The position numbers and the translations under genes are program-made. The notes beneath the pieces were generated by a model. The model was not told where the DNA came from and searched no databases. It saw nothing but the letters and a program-made list of their open reading frames with translations. Shown here piece by piece: positions 55,238 to 63,962 of a stretch of DNA of 64,000 bases (position 1 is the first letter of the stretch; every line of letters starts with the position of its first letter). Source of the stretch: JABMOV01 sp964344305 (GTDB lineage: Bacteria > Fidelibacterota > Marinisomatia > Marinisomatales > JABMOV01); NCBI GenBank assembly GCA_964344305.1, contig CAYFMT010000014.1, forward strand, positions 1-64,000. Reading direction: 5' to 3'.

Positions 55238-56185
55238 ATGAATCCCTGGAAAAACACCATCCTGCTTCTGCTGATCCTTGTCGGTAAATGGGGATTTGCA
55301 CAGGGCGGTATCAGCTGACGACGCCCCGTACTTCCCGGCGGGAATACTTTACAGCACACGGTAGGGGAATCAGAACAATTGTTCTTCAGTCTGTCCCACT
55401 ACTATGAATACCTGGCTTATCCCATGTATGGGACTCGAACCATTCCCAATATCAATAAGGAACGGACCAATGCCAGTACCACCACACTTATGGTCTCCTA
55501 TACCTTCGCAGAGGATTTGGGATTTTCTGTTATCCTTCCCTACCAGACCATTTTAAATGAGAAAGTGCTTTTCCGGGGTCAGTATAAACACCAGTATGAT
55601 GGTGGTAAATATTTTCGGGAAACCCATGGATTTGGTGACATCATATTCATGCTTAGCAAAAGATTCACCACTCCATTTTCGTTGACTGTAACCGGTGGAT
55701 TCAAGTTATCCAATGGCAATATCAATGCCGTGGATATCTATGATCAGCGGTTTTCCGATAACCTCCAGATCAGTACGGGGACGGTCGACCCCATCTTTGC
55801 GGTGTATTCAGATCGCACAATCGGACCTCTGGTTGCATCAGGAGGTGTATATACACGAATAGTACTTCGTGAAAACATTTATGGATACAGATACGGGAAT
55901 GAATTGAATGTCGTCTCCGAGCTGCATTATAATCAAAATGAACTCTGGTTTGCAGGGATTCAAGGTCATTATCTCCTCACAACCCGTGACTCCTACCAGT
56001 ATGGGAAAATCGCCCGGGAACGTGGTGGCAAATGGTTATATATCAATCCAAAATTTGGAATCAAACTCACGGAAGAATTCCATGTTGAAACCCAGCTTAC
56101 GTTTCCCGTTTACCAGAATGTGAATGAAAGCCAGCTCACATCAAAATCTGCCCTCACCGTCACAGGGTCTTACCACTGGAACTGA
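55238..56185 (+). CDS. Outer-membrane protein gene interrupted by an in-frame TGA (possible selenoprotein)
   Basis: The ATG at 55238 directly follows the thioredoxin-like stop and encodes a good signal peptide (MNPWKNTILLLLILVGKWGF, then AQGGIS). Codon 27 is TGA (55316-55318). The same frame then stays open to 56185, continuing RRPVLPGGNTLQHTVGESEQ and a beta-strand-rich body that looks like an outer-membrane barrel ending in an aromatic (GSYHWN). The product would be 315 residues if TGA is read through. Either TGA encodes selenocysteine, supported by a SECIS-like hairpin just downstream, or it is a nonsense mutation or sequence error. A TTG at 55379 has no signal peptide behind it and is an unlikely start. 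Confidence 0.7.
55328..55347 (+). promoter_or_regulatory. Bacterial-SECIS-like hairpin after in-frame TGA
   Basis: GTA and TTCCC (55328-55336, one bulged C) pair with GGGAA and TAC (55340-55347) around a GGC loop (55337-55339). The apical loop begins 18 nt after the TGA, is 3 nt long and starts with G, within the published limits for bacterial SECIS elements. Such hairpins can occur by chance. Confidence 0.4.
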
Positions 56186-56186
56186 T

Positions 56187-57242
56187 ATGAAGCATTTACT
56201 ACTCCTGACACTTGCAGTTTTACTGGCTTCATGTTCATTGTATACCGATGATGAATCACCGGAAAACTATTATGAGTTCACGGACTTCGATATCCTGGAG
56301 CTTGGGAAAAATATCGCGGACTTGATTGCAGATCCCGTAAATCCATACGTTTACATAGCGGATTTCAATAACCATGTGATTGTCCGTATCAATACGGCTG
56401 GTAAAATGGAAAAAGACGGAGATGTCTGGGTGGGATCAAAGCCCACAGCCATGGATATATCCCCTGATAAAACCACCATGGTGGTTGCCCTGAATGGTGA
56501 ATCGGCAGTAGCCGTTTTGGATTTAGCATCATTTCAGCTTGTGAAGAAGATTCCTGTTACCCTTATCAACCTCACGGATGTCACATACATTTCCAATGAC
56601 CTTGTTTATGCATCATCTGAAACGGACCCAAGTGCCATTTCGTTGTCCCTGGTAGATTCAACGGAAGTGGGGCAATCGGTCCACAATGGCATTCTTGCGG
56701 CGAATCCCATGGATTCCACACTGTATGTTGCAACAAGTGTCACCGTAAAAAAATACGATGCCCGGGGAATGTTTGCCATTCAACTCCCATTCATTGCCGA
56801 TCCTTATGGGTTCGATGCCATGATTCATGAGACTGTATTGAGTCACGATCTCCAGACACTTTATGTGGGAATGAGCGATAAAAACAATCCTCATGATGTA
56901 AAGAATGTGTGGGCGTATTCCACTGATGATTTATCCTTAAAAGGGAAGTACAAAATTAATTCTGCAGGTCTTGCCATGGGATTAACACCCGATGACAACA
57001 CCCTTTTTGTGGCTCCCATGGATGCCGATGGCGCAGGCGTGTTTGTGGTAGAATTTGATGTAGACACAAAATTGGAAAGCCATTACTACATGACAAATGG
57101 GGACCTGAAATCAAAAGGGCTGGTGGTGGATACTTCCGGGGATTACTTGTATATCGCCATCAATTCTCCAGGGGACAATGATTCTTTCGAGCCCTACAAC
57201 AGCAATTCCTTCGATCTGCAACGAATAACCATCGAACCCTGA
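56187..57242 (+). CDS. Beta-propeller lipoprotein (YncE/YVTN-like)
   Basis: 351 residues. The lipobox LLASC (about residues 12-16) marks a lipoprotein. The body is built of repeated four-strand units of the YVTN/lactonase-like propeller type (NPYVYIADFNNHVIVRI, KPTAMDISPDKTTMVVAL, LGLTPDDNTLFVAP-like segments). No catalytic motif is evident; binding or scaffolding is likely. The ATG at 56187 is 1 nt after the preceding stop; the open frame extends further upstream inside that gene and was not used. It is part of the four-gene unit 54755-58406. Confidence 0.85.
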   Translation: MKHLLLLTLAVLLASCSLYTDDESPENYYEFTDFDILELGKNIADLIADPVNPYVYIADFNNHVIVRINTAGKMEKDGDVWVGSKPTAMDISPDKTTMVVALNGESAVAVLDLASFQLVKKIPVTLINLTDVTYISNDLVYASSETDPSAISLSLVDSTEVGQSVHNGILAANPMDSTLYVATSVTVKKYDARGMFAIQLPFIADPYGFDAMIHETVLSHDLQTLYVGMSDKNNPHDVKNVWAYSTDDLSLKGKYKINSAGLAMGLTPDDNTLFVAPMDADGAGVFVVEFDVDTKLESHYYMTNGDLKSKGLVVDTSGDYLYIAINSPGDNDSFEPYNSNSFDLQRITIEP

Positions 57243-57269
57243 TTTCATTCCAGTAAAGGACCTTATAAT

Positions 57270-58406
57270 ATGAGGATTCCAATAACCGTCTTGTTCAGCA
57301 TCCTTCTCCTGTCATGCGCCCCTAGAATTGTCACATTCTCTGTGTCTGTCCCGCCAGATACAGATACAGTGGTTGTGGTCGGTAATACCATAGAACTTGG
57401 CAACTGGGATCATGATCAGGCCATTCCCTTGGAGAAAATCAGTGACACAACATATTCGGTATCAATACCACTGAAACCGGGGACCTATATTGAATATAAA
57501 TTCACCCGGGGAGCCTGGGACAAGGAAGCCCTGGCACCGGATTCAACAATCCCTGGAAATCACACAACAGTTATATCAAGAAAATCCTCATTTCATCACA
57601 AAATCCCACTTTGGAGAGATCAACGACACATGATCCAGATAGACAGAACAGCAGGAACTACAGGACACATTGATTATATCGATATGTATTCACCACAGCT
57701 TGATAATTCAAGAACAGTCTCAATCTGGTTACCGCCTTCCTACGAAACTGAACCAAATATATCCTACCCTGTTCTCTACCTTCATGATGGGCAAAATGTA
57801 TTTTCGCCCTGGTGGTCTGTTTCCGGGAATGAATGGCACCTTGATGAAACGGTGACAGAGTTCATCGAACAGGGAAAAATGAGGGATATCATCATGGTGG
57901 CTGTGGATCACGGTGATCGACGAGGAGAAGAATACAGTCCCATGAATGATGGAACACTGTACAGCGCTTTTCTGATTGAAACTGTTAAACCATTGATTGA
58001 TTCCACATTTCGCACACTGTCGGACCCGAAAAACACGGCTGTCATGGGGGCATCCATGGGTGGGATTATCTCCTTCCATCTTGGGTGGGAACACCCGGAT
58101 GTGTTTGGGATTGCCGGTTGCCTTTCCCCGGCCTTCATTGTGGATGATGAAGAGATTGTAAATCGTGTGAAGGAAGATGAAGGACCCATCAAACCCACCC
58201 GGTTCTACATTTATAATGGAACTGAAGAGTTGGATGCAGAGCTTCAACCGTCTGTCTTACGAATGGTCCAGGCCCTGGAAAACAAGGGGTACTATAAGGA
58301 TCAGGACTTTTTCTACCGGGTATTTGATGGAGCCTACCACACTGAACTGGCATGGGCAGAACAAAGTAAACTGTTTTTACTTGGAGTGTTTGGTTTACCC
58401 ATGTAA
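57270..58406 (+). CDS. Lipoprotein esterase with N-terminal starch-binding-like domain
   Basis: 378 residues. The lipobox LLLSC (about 12-16) is followed by a CBM20/E-set-like domain (about 20-105; VVVVGNTIELGNWDHDQAIPL, YIEYKFTRGAWDKE), then an esterase D-type alpha/beta hydrolase (about 120-378). The latter shows YLHDGQNVF, nucleophile Ser in MGASMGG (about residue 262) and a C-terminal His in DGAYHTELAW. It resembles PF00756 esterases that remove acyl groups from glycans. The CBM20-like module links it loosely to the alpha-glucan theme of the window, though none of the four operators precedes it. Confidence 0.92.
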   Translation: MRIPITVLFSILLLSCAPRIVTFSVSVPPDTDTVVVVGNTIELGNWDHDQAIPLEKISDTTYSVSIPLKPGTYIEYKFTRGAWDKEALAPDSTIPGNHTTVISRKSSFHHKIPLWRDQRHMIQIDRTAGTTGHIDYIDMYSPQLDNSRTVSIWLPPSYETEPNISYPVLYLHDGQNVFSPWWSVSGNEWHLDETVTEFIEQGKMRDIIMVAVDHGDRRGEEYSPMNDGTLYSAFLIETVKPLIDSTFRTLSDPKNTAVMGASMGGIISFHLGWEHPDVFGIAGCLSPAFIVDDEEIVNRVKEDEGPIKPTRFYIYNGTEELDAELQPSVLRMVQALENKGYYKDQDFFYRVFDGAYHTELAWAEQSKLFLLGVFGLPM

Positions 58407-58478
58407 AACCTGTTTTCAAGGGCATGTCCATTTCTTAACTTCCCCACCGCTATTTATAGCAAACCCAACCCTTATGTT

Positions 58479-58551
58479 GACTCCGTAGCTCAGTTGGTAG
58501 AGCAGTGGCCTTTTAAGCCATTGGTCGAGCGTTCGAGTCGCTCCGGAGTCA
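58479..58551 (+). tRNA. tRNA-Lys(TTT)
   Basis: The 73-nt cloverleaf has acceptor GACTCCG/CGGAGTC with discriminator A, D-arm GCTC...GAGC, anticodon stem GTGGC/GCCAT with loop CTTTTAA (anticodon TTT) and T-arm GAGCG-TTCGAGT-CGCTC. CCA is not encoded. Confidence 0.95.
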
Positions 58552-58556
58552 CAATG

Positions 58557-58596
58557 AAAAGACCTATTCTGATTTATCAGGATGGGTCTTTTTATT
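58557..58596 (+). terminator. Terminator of tRNA-Lys
   Basis: A continuous 16-bp stem (two G-U pairs): AAAAGACC and TATTCTGA on the left (58557-58572) pair with TCAGGATG and GGTCTTTT on the right (58577-58592) around a TTTA loop, followed by Ts. Confidence 0.9.
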
Positions 58597-58616
58597 ATTA
58601 CTGGATGAAGTTCTCG

Positions 58617-58674
58617 CCAATCGTAGACCCCGTATACGAAGTGTCGGGGCGCAGATTGGTCGCTCCGGAGTCAC
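58617..58674 (+). repeat. Displaced tRNA-Lys 3'-end copy carrying a palindrome
   Basis: Sixteen bases identical to the 3' end of tRNA-Lys (GTCGCTCCGGAGTCAC, 58659-58674) recur 108 nt downstream of the tRNA in the same orientation. Directly before it is a nested palindrome: CCAATC (58617-58622) with GATTGG (58654-58659), enclosing CCCCG (58628-58632) with CGGGG (58645-58649). The core (AGACCCCG ... TGTCGGGGCG) resembles the insert in the tRNA-Val 3' copies read on their own strand, so both loci carry the same element family. Confidence 0.65.
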
Positions 58675-58686
58675 CCAACGATAAGC

Positions 58687-58986
58687 CTTGTTTCTCGACG
58701 AGAAATGAGACTTTTTTACTTACCTTTTAAGTTCGCCAGATCTTGACATAAAACGCAGAAATAGACAAAAACATAGCTCAATTAGTGTACACTTTTTAGA
58801 GTAGGGTCTTCGCCAAAACAGTGGTGTTCAAGAACAGTGTAGTGTCTCAAAACTCTCCCCTTTAAGAACCCACCTTCTGAAATGTATTCTAGAGGCGTCA
58901 GAAAGGATGGTAAATAGGACCACATGGGGCCAATTATGGGGGTGGGGTCACTGAATTGTCTCCCAACTGCAAAACACATACTTTAG
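58687..58986. other. Non-coding stretch downstream of tRNA-Lys
   Basis: About 300 nt without a recognisable gene; all frames are broken or encode only short unfamiliar peptides. It contains the palindrome TTTCTCG-A-CGAGAAA (58691-58705) followed by T-rich sequence. GGGTCTTCGCC at 58804-58814 is also found in the tRNA-Val repeat block (11045-11055), perhaps a further decayed piece of the same palindromic element. Confidence 0.5.
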
Positions 58987-61419
58987 GTGAAATTAATACC
59001 CGGCAACATTAAATTATCTACAATCGTGCAACTGCAATCTAACAGGGTGCAGTCAATTTTGATCCAACCGTTCAAATACTTTACGTCAAATCCGGTCGAA
59101 AACAGTGAGAAGAGAATCACCAAGAGGTTAATCTCTTCAATAGTATATATGTTGGTTGTTCTTACAATAGCATATGGGCAGAATAGTGCTTCCGGAGATT
59201 TACTTACTCATATAAACGATATCATAACTGCAATGCCAACCGGCCTTGATGGAGACGAATATGCGCATCCTAATTCAAGCGCTCAAGCAACCTGGCGTCG
59301 CATCATCCAAAACCTGCTTTCAGGAGCATATTCAACAGCCCACAGCCGTGCAGATTCTATAAACTATCAGGTGATTACATTTACTGAAACCACCACCACC
59401 CCGAATAAAACCCATTACATTTTGCAGCAAAAAAGCGGGTCCACAACCAATTATTGGGGAACATTCATTTTTAATCCATCGCCGCTAAGACAAAAACTTA
59501 TTATTCAGTGTCCACATCCCATCAATGATACGAATACCGGAGAACAGGGACTTCACTTATACGTCTATTGTGGAGCAAAGGCTTATTTTTTAAGCGGAAC
59601 AAATCGCTGCAACAGTTCGAGTTATTCATCGTGCAGCGGAACAACGGCAACGTGCACCGGTTCATCGGAGAGTTATCGTCAATCCGACCAAGCTCATAAT
59701 GTGGATGGTACATACCAAATAACCACAGAAGAAATAATTACATCGATCAGTGATGCAGTTTTCATCCAGCCTCATGGATTTTCCAAATTGGAAAGCGATC
59801 CCGATCTAATTTTCAGTAATGGTACGAATTCAACACCATCCACAGACCATCTAAACACGCTGAAAACTAAACTATTAACCTTAGACAGTACGCTGACATT
59901 TAAGATTGCTCATATTGATAATGATTGGACAAGATTAGTAGGATTCACCAACACTCAGGGGCGTAAAATCAATGGAGAATCATCACCGTGCAATACGAGT
60001 GCAACATCATCCACAGGCAGATTTTTACATTTGGAACAGGCATATTCCAAATTAAGGAATAATGAGACTAGTTGGACTAAAGTAACGAAGGCAATTTCAT
60101 TGACATTTCCACTTGATAATAGTATTGCTAATAGTCAAATAATGCAATTCGACGGTGAAAACGACTATATGTATTATTCTGATGATGCTGTCTTGAGCAA
60201 ACTTGATGAGGCTTTGGATTACACAATAGAAGCGTGGGTATATGTTGCCAATGAAAGCGATATAGATGACTATGATAATATCCTTTGTCGTGAAGATGGT
60301 TTTCAACTTCGTTTGAGGAGTAACCGAAGACTCAATTTCAATATCTATAAAGGAAGTTCGACTTGGGGCAGTTATTCGTCCAATAATAACGCTATAACTG
60401 TTGGGGCCTGGAATCATGTTGCGGTTATCAGAAATACGGACTCTGATCCAAACACATTTAAAATGTATGTAAACGGTACGGATGTTTCAAGTAGTACCTG
60501 GCTTGGATCGCCAATGCAGGCCAATGGCGGCGATTTATACGTTGGCAGGGCAAACACTGATGCCAACCATTATAAAGGGTATTTGGACGAAATCAGAATA
60601 GAAACTTTAGCAGAATATCCTGCAAATTTGCGTTCTAATACTACTGATTCACCCTATTCATATACATATAATACAGCAGCCATATTTCACCTGGATGAAG
60701 GATCGGGAAACTATCAGACAAGCAATGAATCCGGGCATTATGCCAGGCTTGGAGATAATGGAGACGGCGATAGCTCCGAACCAACTTGGAGAGCGTGGAA
60801 TTACTTATTTCAAGACTTGTCGCTGCCAGTTAGCTTAGTTTCCTTTGAAGCAAATGTTACACGGGCAAATGAGGTCCGGCTTGAATGGGTGACGGAGAGT
60901 GAAATAGAAAACCTTGGTTTTCTGTTAGAGCGAAAAGAGTCCGGCCGATTGGACTGGTCGGAGATTGCGAATTATATTACACACCAGGAACTTCGGGGGC
61001 AGGGGAATATTTCACACAGAACCGAATACTCATTCATTGATAAAACGATAAAGTTAGATCATACTTATGACTACCGCTTGGCGGATGTAAGCTATGATGG
61101 AGCAATCAATTATCATTCCATTTCGATTCTGAATGTAGTGACTGAAAATCTGCCATCCACATTTGCTGTTTACCAGAACTACCCCAATCCCTTAAATCCT
61201 ATTACTACGATCGAGTACGATCTACCAGAGGACTGTCAGGTAAAATTGATGATTTATGACAATATGGGCCGGGAAGTAACCACCCTGGTTTCCGAAGCCC
61301 AGGATGCCGGTTTCAAATCAGTTCAATGGAATGCTACCAACGTCGCAAGCGGGATGTATTTCTACCAGATCAAGGCTGGGGATTTCATTAGCACCAAAAA
61401 GATGCTGGTTATTAAATAA
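58987..61419 (+). CDS. Secreted LamG-domain protein with T9SS tag
   Basis: Up to 810 residues. The start is uncertain: the frame is open to a GTG at 58987, but the signal peptide (core SSIVYMLVVLTIAYGQ) sits at about 50-65, and an ATG at 59149 would leave it too short. Residues about 90-370 are an unassigned domain with possible metal-ligand motifs IIQCPHPINDTNTGEQG, FIQPHGFSK and GRFLHLEQ, vaguely like zinc amidohydrolases. A LamG/concanavalin-like domain follows (about 383-545; AWVYVANESDIDDYDNIL, VGAWNHVAVIRN), then a linker and a T9SS domain (NYPNPLNPITTIEYDL ... KKMLVIK). Codon use looks more A/T-rich than its neighbours and it follows a tRNA with displaced 3' copies, so it may be acquired. 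Confidence 0.82.
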   Translation: MKLIPGNIKLSTIVQLQSNRVQSILIQPFKYFTSNPVENSEKRITKRLISSIVYMLVVLTIAYGQNSASGDLLTHINDIITAMPTGLDGDEYAHPNSSAQATWRRIIQNLLSGAYSTAHSRADSINYQVITFTETTTTPNKTHYILQQKSGSTTNYWGTFIFNPSPLRQKLIIQCPHPINDTNTGEQGLHLYVYCGAKAYFLSGTNRCNSSSYSSCSGTTATCTGSSESYRQSDQAHNVDGTYQITTEEIITSISDAVFIQPHGFSKLESDPDLIFSNGTNSTPSTDHLNTLKTKLLTLDSTLTFKIAHIDNDWTRLVGFTNTQGRKINGESSPCNTSATSSTGRFLHLEQAYSKLRNNETSWTKVTKAISLTFPLDNSIANSQIMQFDGENDYMYYSDDAVLSKLDEALDYTIEAWVYVANESDIDDYDNILCREDGFQLRLRSNRRLNFNIYKGSSTWGSYSSNNNAITVGAWNHVAVIRNTDSDPNTFKMYVNGTDVSSSTWLGSPMQANGGDLYVGRANTDANHYKGYLDEIRIETLAEYPANLRSNTTDSPYSYTYNTAAIFHLDEGSGNYQTSNESGHYARLGDNGDGDSSEPTWRAWNYLFQDLSLPVSLVSFEANVTRANEVRLEWVTESEIENLGFLLERKESGRLDWSEIANYITHQELRGQGNISHRTEYSFIDKTIKLDHTYDYRLADVSYDGAINYHSISILNVVTENLPSTFAVYQNYPNPLNPITTIEYDLPEDCQVKLMIYDNMGREVTTLVSEAQDAGFKSVQWNATNVASGMYFYQIKAGDFISTKKMLVIK

Positions 61420-61528
61420 GAAAGTGTTTTCCGACTAACCAAGTTCAGAAATGAGATACATTAATTAACATACCGTATAATAGGCGGATATTCACTATTC
61501 CTCGCCCAGTCTACGATTGGTTACTATT

Positions 61529-61567
61529 AAAAAGGTCCATGCTGAATTTTCAGTGTGGACCTTTTTT
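61529..61567. terminator. Bidirectional terminator
   Basis: AAAAAGGTCCA (61529-61539) pairs with TGGACCTTTTTT (61556-61567), with an inner CTGA/TCAG stem. It lies between the LamG gene and the convergent greA. Confidence 0.92.
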
Positions 61568-61607
61568 CAAAACTGGTTACAACGCTATCTATAACCATTC
61601 AGATGAG

Positions 61608-62087
61608 TTACGTTGCAGTAACCACATCAATATCTGTAATGGTAAACTTTACCTCTTTGTATCGGATTTCTAACGTAAAGCTATCCCCCACTTTTTTACC
61701 CATAATGGTTTGTCCAAAAGGCGAAAGATAGGTTAAGACAAGTGGGTAGGAATCAAATTCAAATTCGATGGGTCCAAGCAGATAATAGTCTTCTGGATCA
61801 TCCTTCCCTTCTTCAAGGATGGACACCTTATTCCCAAATCCCACTGTATCCTTATCAATGTCGGATTCTTCGATGATTTTAAATGGGGAATGGGATTGCA
61901 TGACCTGGATCTTGCGCACGATGAGGCTCTGTTCTTCCCTGGCAGCGTGATATTCTGCATTTTCCTTCAGGTCTCCCTGTTCCGCTGCATCCCTTATCCG
62001 TACGGCCGTATCCCTCTTCTTCTTCTCAAGAGTTTTCATTTCTTCTTCCAGTGCGCGGTGTGTGTCCCGCAAAATCAACGTTGCCAT
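61608..62087 (-). CDS. greA: Transcription elongation factor GreA
   Basis: 159 residues, usual length. The N-terminal antiparallel coiled coil (about 1-75) has the acidic tip motif EQGDLKENAEYHAAREEQ that enters the RNA polymerase secondary channel to stimulate transcript cleavage. The C-terminal FKBP-like domain (about 85-155) includes LSPFGQTIMGKKVGD. It is a single gene with its own convergent terminator. An inverted GTTAC/GTAAC pair overlaps its stop but is unrelated to the operators described elsewhere. Confidence 0.95.
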   Translation of the reverse strand: MATLILRDTHRALEEEMKTLEKKKRDTAVRIRDAAEQGDLKENAEYHAAREEQSLIVRKIQVMQSHSPFKIIEESDIDKDTVGFGNKVSILEEGKDDPEDYYLLGPIEFEFDSYPLVLTYLSPFGQTIMGKKVGDSFTLEIRYKEVKFTITDIDVVTAT

Positions 62088-62339
62088 GGTTTCATTCCTA
62101 TTTATAAAAGTGGTTGGATGTCATTGCTTTTCGCTGCAATGCATCGAAAAAATTACATGTGGCTTTAAGTGTAAACAAGATGCCGGTTTCTCATTGTCAG
62201 GGTTTTTAATAATGTATCAACAATAACACCTTTTCATATCTCCCAACTTCAAACGTATCAATTGAACTATTTATCTGACACTACTATTTTTGGTATTGAT
62301 ACAATGTCGGAAATGAAACAAAGCCATACCAATCAAACA

Positions 62340-63869
62340 ATGAAACGATTCATATTTGTTTCTTTATTCCTGCTGTCTATATCATTTTGTCAAGAGAATT
62401 CGGATATATCCCGTGATTTCCCCACCATTGATTTACTCATCAAAAATGCCAAAGTCTATGGCTCATCAGAATACAATGGACAGATCGCTAATGTCTACAT
62501 CGTTGGGAATAAGATCGCTCATGTTGGTCGTGCTGAAAACAGTAAACTTGATATAAGGAAAATCATAGATGGGACGAGGTACATCCTCTCTCCGGGGTTT
62601 ATTGACCTTCACTCTCACGGTGATCCTTTGAACGACCCTGATTTTGACAACTTCCTCTCCATGGGTGTTACAACAATCACCCTGGGCCAGGATGGTTTCA
62701 GTCCGGATGATTTGCCTCAGTGGATTGACGAAGTGAACAAACTGAAAACCGGACCGAATATTGCTATGTTTGTGGGACACAGTATACTTCGGAATGCAAC
62801 GGGTATTAGGGCTGCCAGGGATATATCAGCAGAACAAGAACAGAAAATGGATTCATTGCTATCTGAATGGCTGCCACTGACCTTTGGCTTGTCCACTGGA
62901 CTGGAATATCACCCTGCCATTCATGCGGATACAGATGAATTGGTATCGCTGGCACGTGTCGTTGGTAAATACAATCGTCTCATTATGAGCCACATGAGAA
63001 ACGAGGATGATGATAAACTTCTTGAATCCATCAGCGAGCTCATTGCTCAGGGGAAATTTGCAAATGTGCATATATCCCACCTTAAATCTGTCTATGGAAA
63101 AGGGGTAGAACGAGCAGAAGAGATTCTTGCAGTCATCCAACATGCTAACAATGATGGTATCCGGTTAACAGCTGATGTTTACCCATACAATGCCAGCTAT
63201 ACGGGCATGGCGATTCTGTTCCCACCCTGGTCTAAGACGCAAGCAGATTTCGATACTGCACTGAAGACTCGAAGAACAGAATTGGAAACCTTTATTCGCA
63301 ACAAAGTCATATCCAGGAACGGACCGGAGGCCACACTCATAGGTAGCGGTCCTTATAAAGGGAAAACCCTCAAGGATTTAGAAACGGATTTGAGCAAGCC
63401 GTTTGAAAAAATTGTCATCGAGGATATAGGACCTGTGGGAACTTCTGCTGCCTACTTTGTCATGGATGAATATCTGCAGAACCGTTTTATACAGGATCCT
63501 CTGGTGGGTATCGGTTCGGATGGGAGTCCTACCATGCGTCATCCCCGTGGTCATGGTACGTTTGCGCGAATCATAGAAGCGTTTGTCGTGAAGGATAGCT
63601 TGTTATCACTGGAAGATGCCATCTACAAAATGACGGAATTTCCAGCCTCATTGCTCAAGATACATGACAGGGGAAAAATCAAAGCCGGATATATAGCCGA
63701 TCTAATTCTGTTCAAACCTAGTGAAGTAAAATCCTTGGCTACTTACGAAAATCCTCATATGCTATCCAAAGGGTTCGATTATGTTGTTGTGAATGGACAA
63801 CTCGTCATCGAGATAGGTGAACGAAAATCGATTAATGCTGGGGTTGTGTTAAAACCTTTGACAAAATGA
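62340..63869 (+). CDS. Secreted N-acyl-D-amino-acid deacylase (amidohydrolase family)
   Basis: 509 residues from the ATG at 62340, chosen because it opens a signal peptide (MKRFIFVSLFLLSISFC); the frame is open back to 62262 with other ATGs at 62304 and 62313. The metal-binding motifs of D-aminoacylases are present: GFIDLHSHGDP (HxH, about residue 90), GLSTGLEYHPAIHADTDEL, SHMRNEDDD, HISHLKS, DVYPYNASYTGM and the catalytic Asp in GIGSDGSP (about 396). It should cleave N-acyl groups from D-amino acids or related peptides outside the cytoplasm, perhaps recycling peptidoglycan. No partner genes are adjacent. Confidence 0.93.
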   Translation: MKRFIFVSLFLLSISFCQENSDISRDFPTIDLLIKNAKVYGSSEYNGQIANVYIVGNKIAHVGRAENSKLDIRKIIDGTRYILSPGFIDLHSHGDPLNDPDFDNFLSMGVTTITLGQDGFSPDDLPQWIDEVNKLKTGPNIAMFVGHSILRNATGIRAARDISAEQEQKMDSLLSEWLPLTFGLSTGLEYHPAIHADTDELVSLARVVGKYNRLIMSHMRNEDDDKLLESISELIAQGKFANVHISHLKSVYGKGVERAEEILAVIQHANNDGIRLTADVYPYNASYTGMAILFPPWSKTQADFDTALKTRRTELETFIRNKVISRNGPEATLIGSGPYKGKTLKDLETDLSKPFEKIVIEDIGPVGTSAAYFVMDEYLQNRFIQDPLVGIGSDGSPTMRHPRGHGTFARIIEAFVVKDSLLSLEDAIYKMTEFPASLLKIHDRGKIKAGYIADLILFKPSEVKSLATYENPHMLSKGFDYVVVNGQLVIEIGERKSINAGVVLKPLTK

Positions 63870-63962
63870 GTGGGTTCGAATTTCGAGATTGGAACCACCA
63901 ATAAACATGTGCGTACTGCCATTGAGTCATGATTACATTCCCATGAAAATTGTAGAGAATAA

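Noticed and set aside
55238..56185. TGA reassigned genome-wide
   Set aside because: TGA terminates several intact neighbours such as the AraC-like gene, TolC and znuA, so only local recoding or mutation is possible.
58782..58979. 65-codon minus-strand ORF after tRNA-Lys as a transposase remnant
   Set aside because: No transposase motif (DDE, HTH) recognised, no terminal inverted repeats, no start signal; treated as non-coding.
61604..61622. TGAGTTAC near the greA stop as a fifth operator
   Set aside because: Only one half-site matches; the facing arm is GTAAC in the wrong arrangement and it lies at the 3' end of a gene with no promoter.
63870..63962. GTGGGTTC / GGAACCAC inverted repeat after the deacylase as terminator
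   Set aside because: One mismatch in the stem and no T-run on either side; not strong enough to list.
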